Assembly (NCBI GenBank): GCA_009778425.1
Contig: WRJU01000151.1
Span: 1-6,839 of the forward strand
Source of the DNA: Pseudomonadota bacterium
GTDB lineage: Bacteria; Pseudomonadota; Gammaproteobacteria; Burkholderiales; Rhodocyclaceae
Direction of reading: 5' to 3'
DNA: 6,839 nt
The notes below the pieces were generated by a model. It did no database searches, had not been told where the DNA came from, and worked only from the letters and a program-made list of their open reading frames with translations. This document shows positions 6,690 through 6,839 of the stretch, piece after piece (the first letter of the stretch is position 1; each line of letters begins with the position of its first letter). The position numbers and the translations under genes were made by a program.

Positions 6690-6750
6690 GCACTCTTGGC
6701 CAGTGTGCGGGGAATGTCAGTTCTTTTTGCCTCTCTGTAGGAAGGGCGCG

Positions 6751-6759
6751 TTATCCACA
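6751..6759 (+). promoter_or_regulatory. DnaA box, perfect consensus
   Basis: TTATCCACA is read on the plus strand, in the opposite orientation to the two boxes to its left. Confidence 0.7.
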
Positions 6760-6784
6760 TGGTTCTCCCTGTTCGTTCACTGAT

Positions 6785-6793
6785 TTATCAAGA
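6785..6793 (+). promoter_or_regulatory. Weak DnaA-box-like site
   Basis: TTATCAAGA matches seven of nine consensus bases and starts 34 bases after the perfect plus-strand box. It is only meaningful because of the cluster. Confidence 0.25.
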
Positions 6794-6839
6794 TGAAGCC
6801 TGTTTCCGGTAGCCAGATGAAGTGGGAAATTTTTTGCCG

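Larger units (their letters stand above)
6410..6839. other. Gene-free origin-like region (putative oriC or part of it)
   Basis: No convincing gene lies in these 430 bases up to the right edge. The stretch holds two perfect DnaA boxes in opposite orientation (6627-6635 minus, 6751-6759 plus), an 8-of-9 match (6681-6689 minus) and a 7-of-9 match (6785-6793 plus). Next to them lies a 40-base segment (6571-6610) with 34 A or T, far above the surrounding AT content. Clustered DnaA boxes beside an AT-rich unwinding element in a non-coding gap are the hallmark of bacterial replication origins. The dnaA gene itself is not in the window; if this is oriC it may lie just past the right edge. The alternative is a DnaA-regulated promoter region or a DnaA-titrating cluster elsewhere in the chromosome. 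Confidence 0.6.

Noticed and set aside
6424..6693. 89-codon minus-strand frame across the AT-rich segment
   Set aside because: Composition is dictated by AT-rich DNA (Phe, Tyr, Lys runs), it overlaps the rdgC upstream signals and shows no family features.
6605..6796. 63-codon plus-strand frame inside the origin-like gap
   Set aside because: It runs through the DnaA boxes, lacks a Shine-Dalgarno sequence and has no recognisable features.
6793..6839. Possible start of dnaA at ATG 6793 or 6817
   Set aside because: The frame is open to the edge, but the few residues (MKPVSGSQMKWEIFC) do not give the usual DnaA N-terminal spacing of Trp and Cys, and no Shine-Dalgarno sequence is present. Too little sequence to call a gene.

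Overview
The window looks like ordinary chromosomal DNA of a betaproteobacterium with moderately high GC. This rests on the form of the Rieske protein, the roughly 511-residue LeuA, and the presence of RdgC, a family known from beta- and gammaproteobacteria. I cannot name the genus. All five complete or near-complete genes, plus the cut one, lie on the minus strand, so the map reads right to left.

From right to left: a gene-free, partly very AT-rich stretch of about 430 bases (6410-6839) holds two perfect DnaA boxes and two weaker ones beside an 85 % AT segment, and I read it as a probable chromosomal replication origin (oriC) or part of one. Next come rdgC (RecA-modulating DNA-binding protein, 5519-6409), a CPA1-type sodium/proton antiporter (3730-5421), a periplasmic DsbC-type disulfide isomerase (2869-3687), leuA (2-isopropylmalate synthase, 1257-2792), petA (Rieske iron-sulfur protein, 450-1058) and the 5' part of petB (cytochrome b, 446 to beyond the left edge).

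The petA-petB pair is the start of a cytochrome bc1 operon, with the stop of petA only three bases from the start of petB and a good candidate -10 box upstream. petC (cytochrome c1) would be expected past the left edge. The antiporter, dsbC and leuA are closely spaced (42 and 76 bases) and may share transcripts, but their functions are not obviously linked. A 20-codon open frame whose stop overlaps the leuA start (ATGA) is the only unexplained coding-like detail between them.

I see no mobile element, CRISPR array, tRNA or rRNA, and no novel multi-gene system. The most interesting part is the origin-like right end, together with a repeated CTGTAGGAA motif that forms a hairpin there. All genes are transcribed away from that end, as expected for leading-strand genes on one side of an origin.
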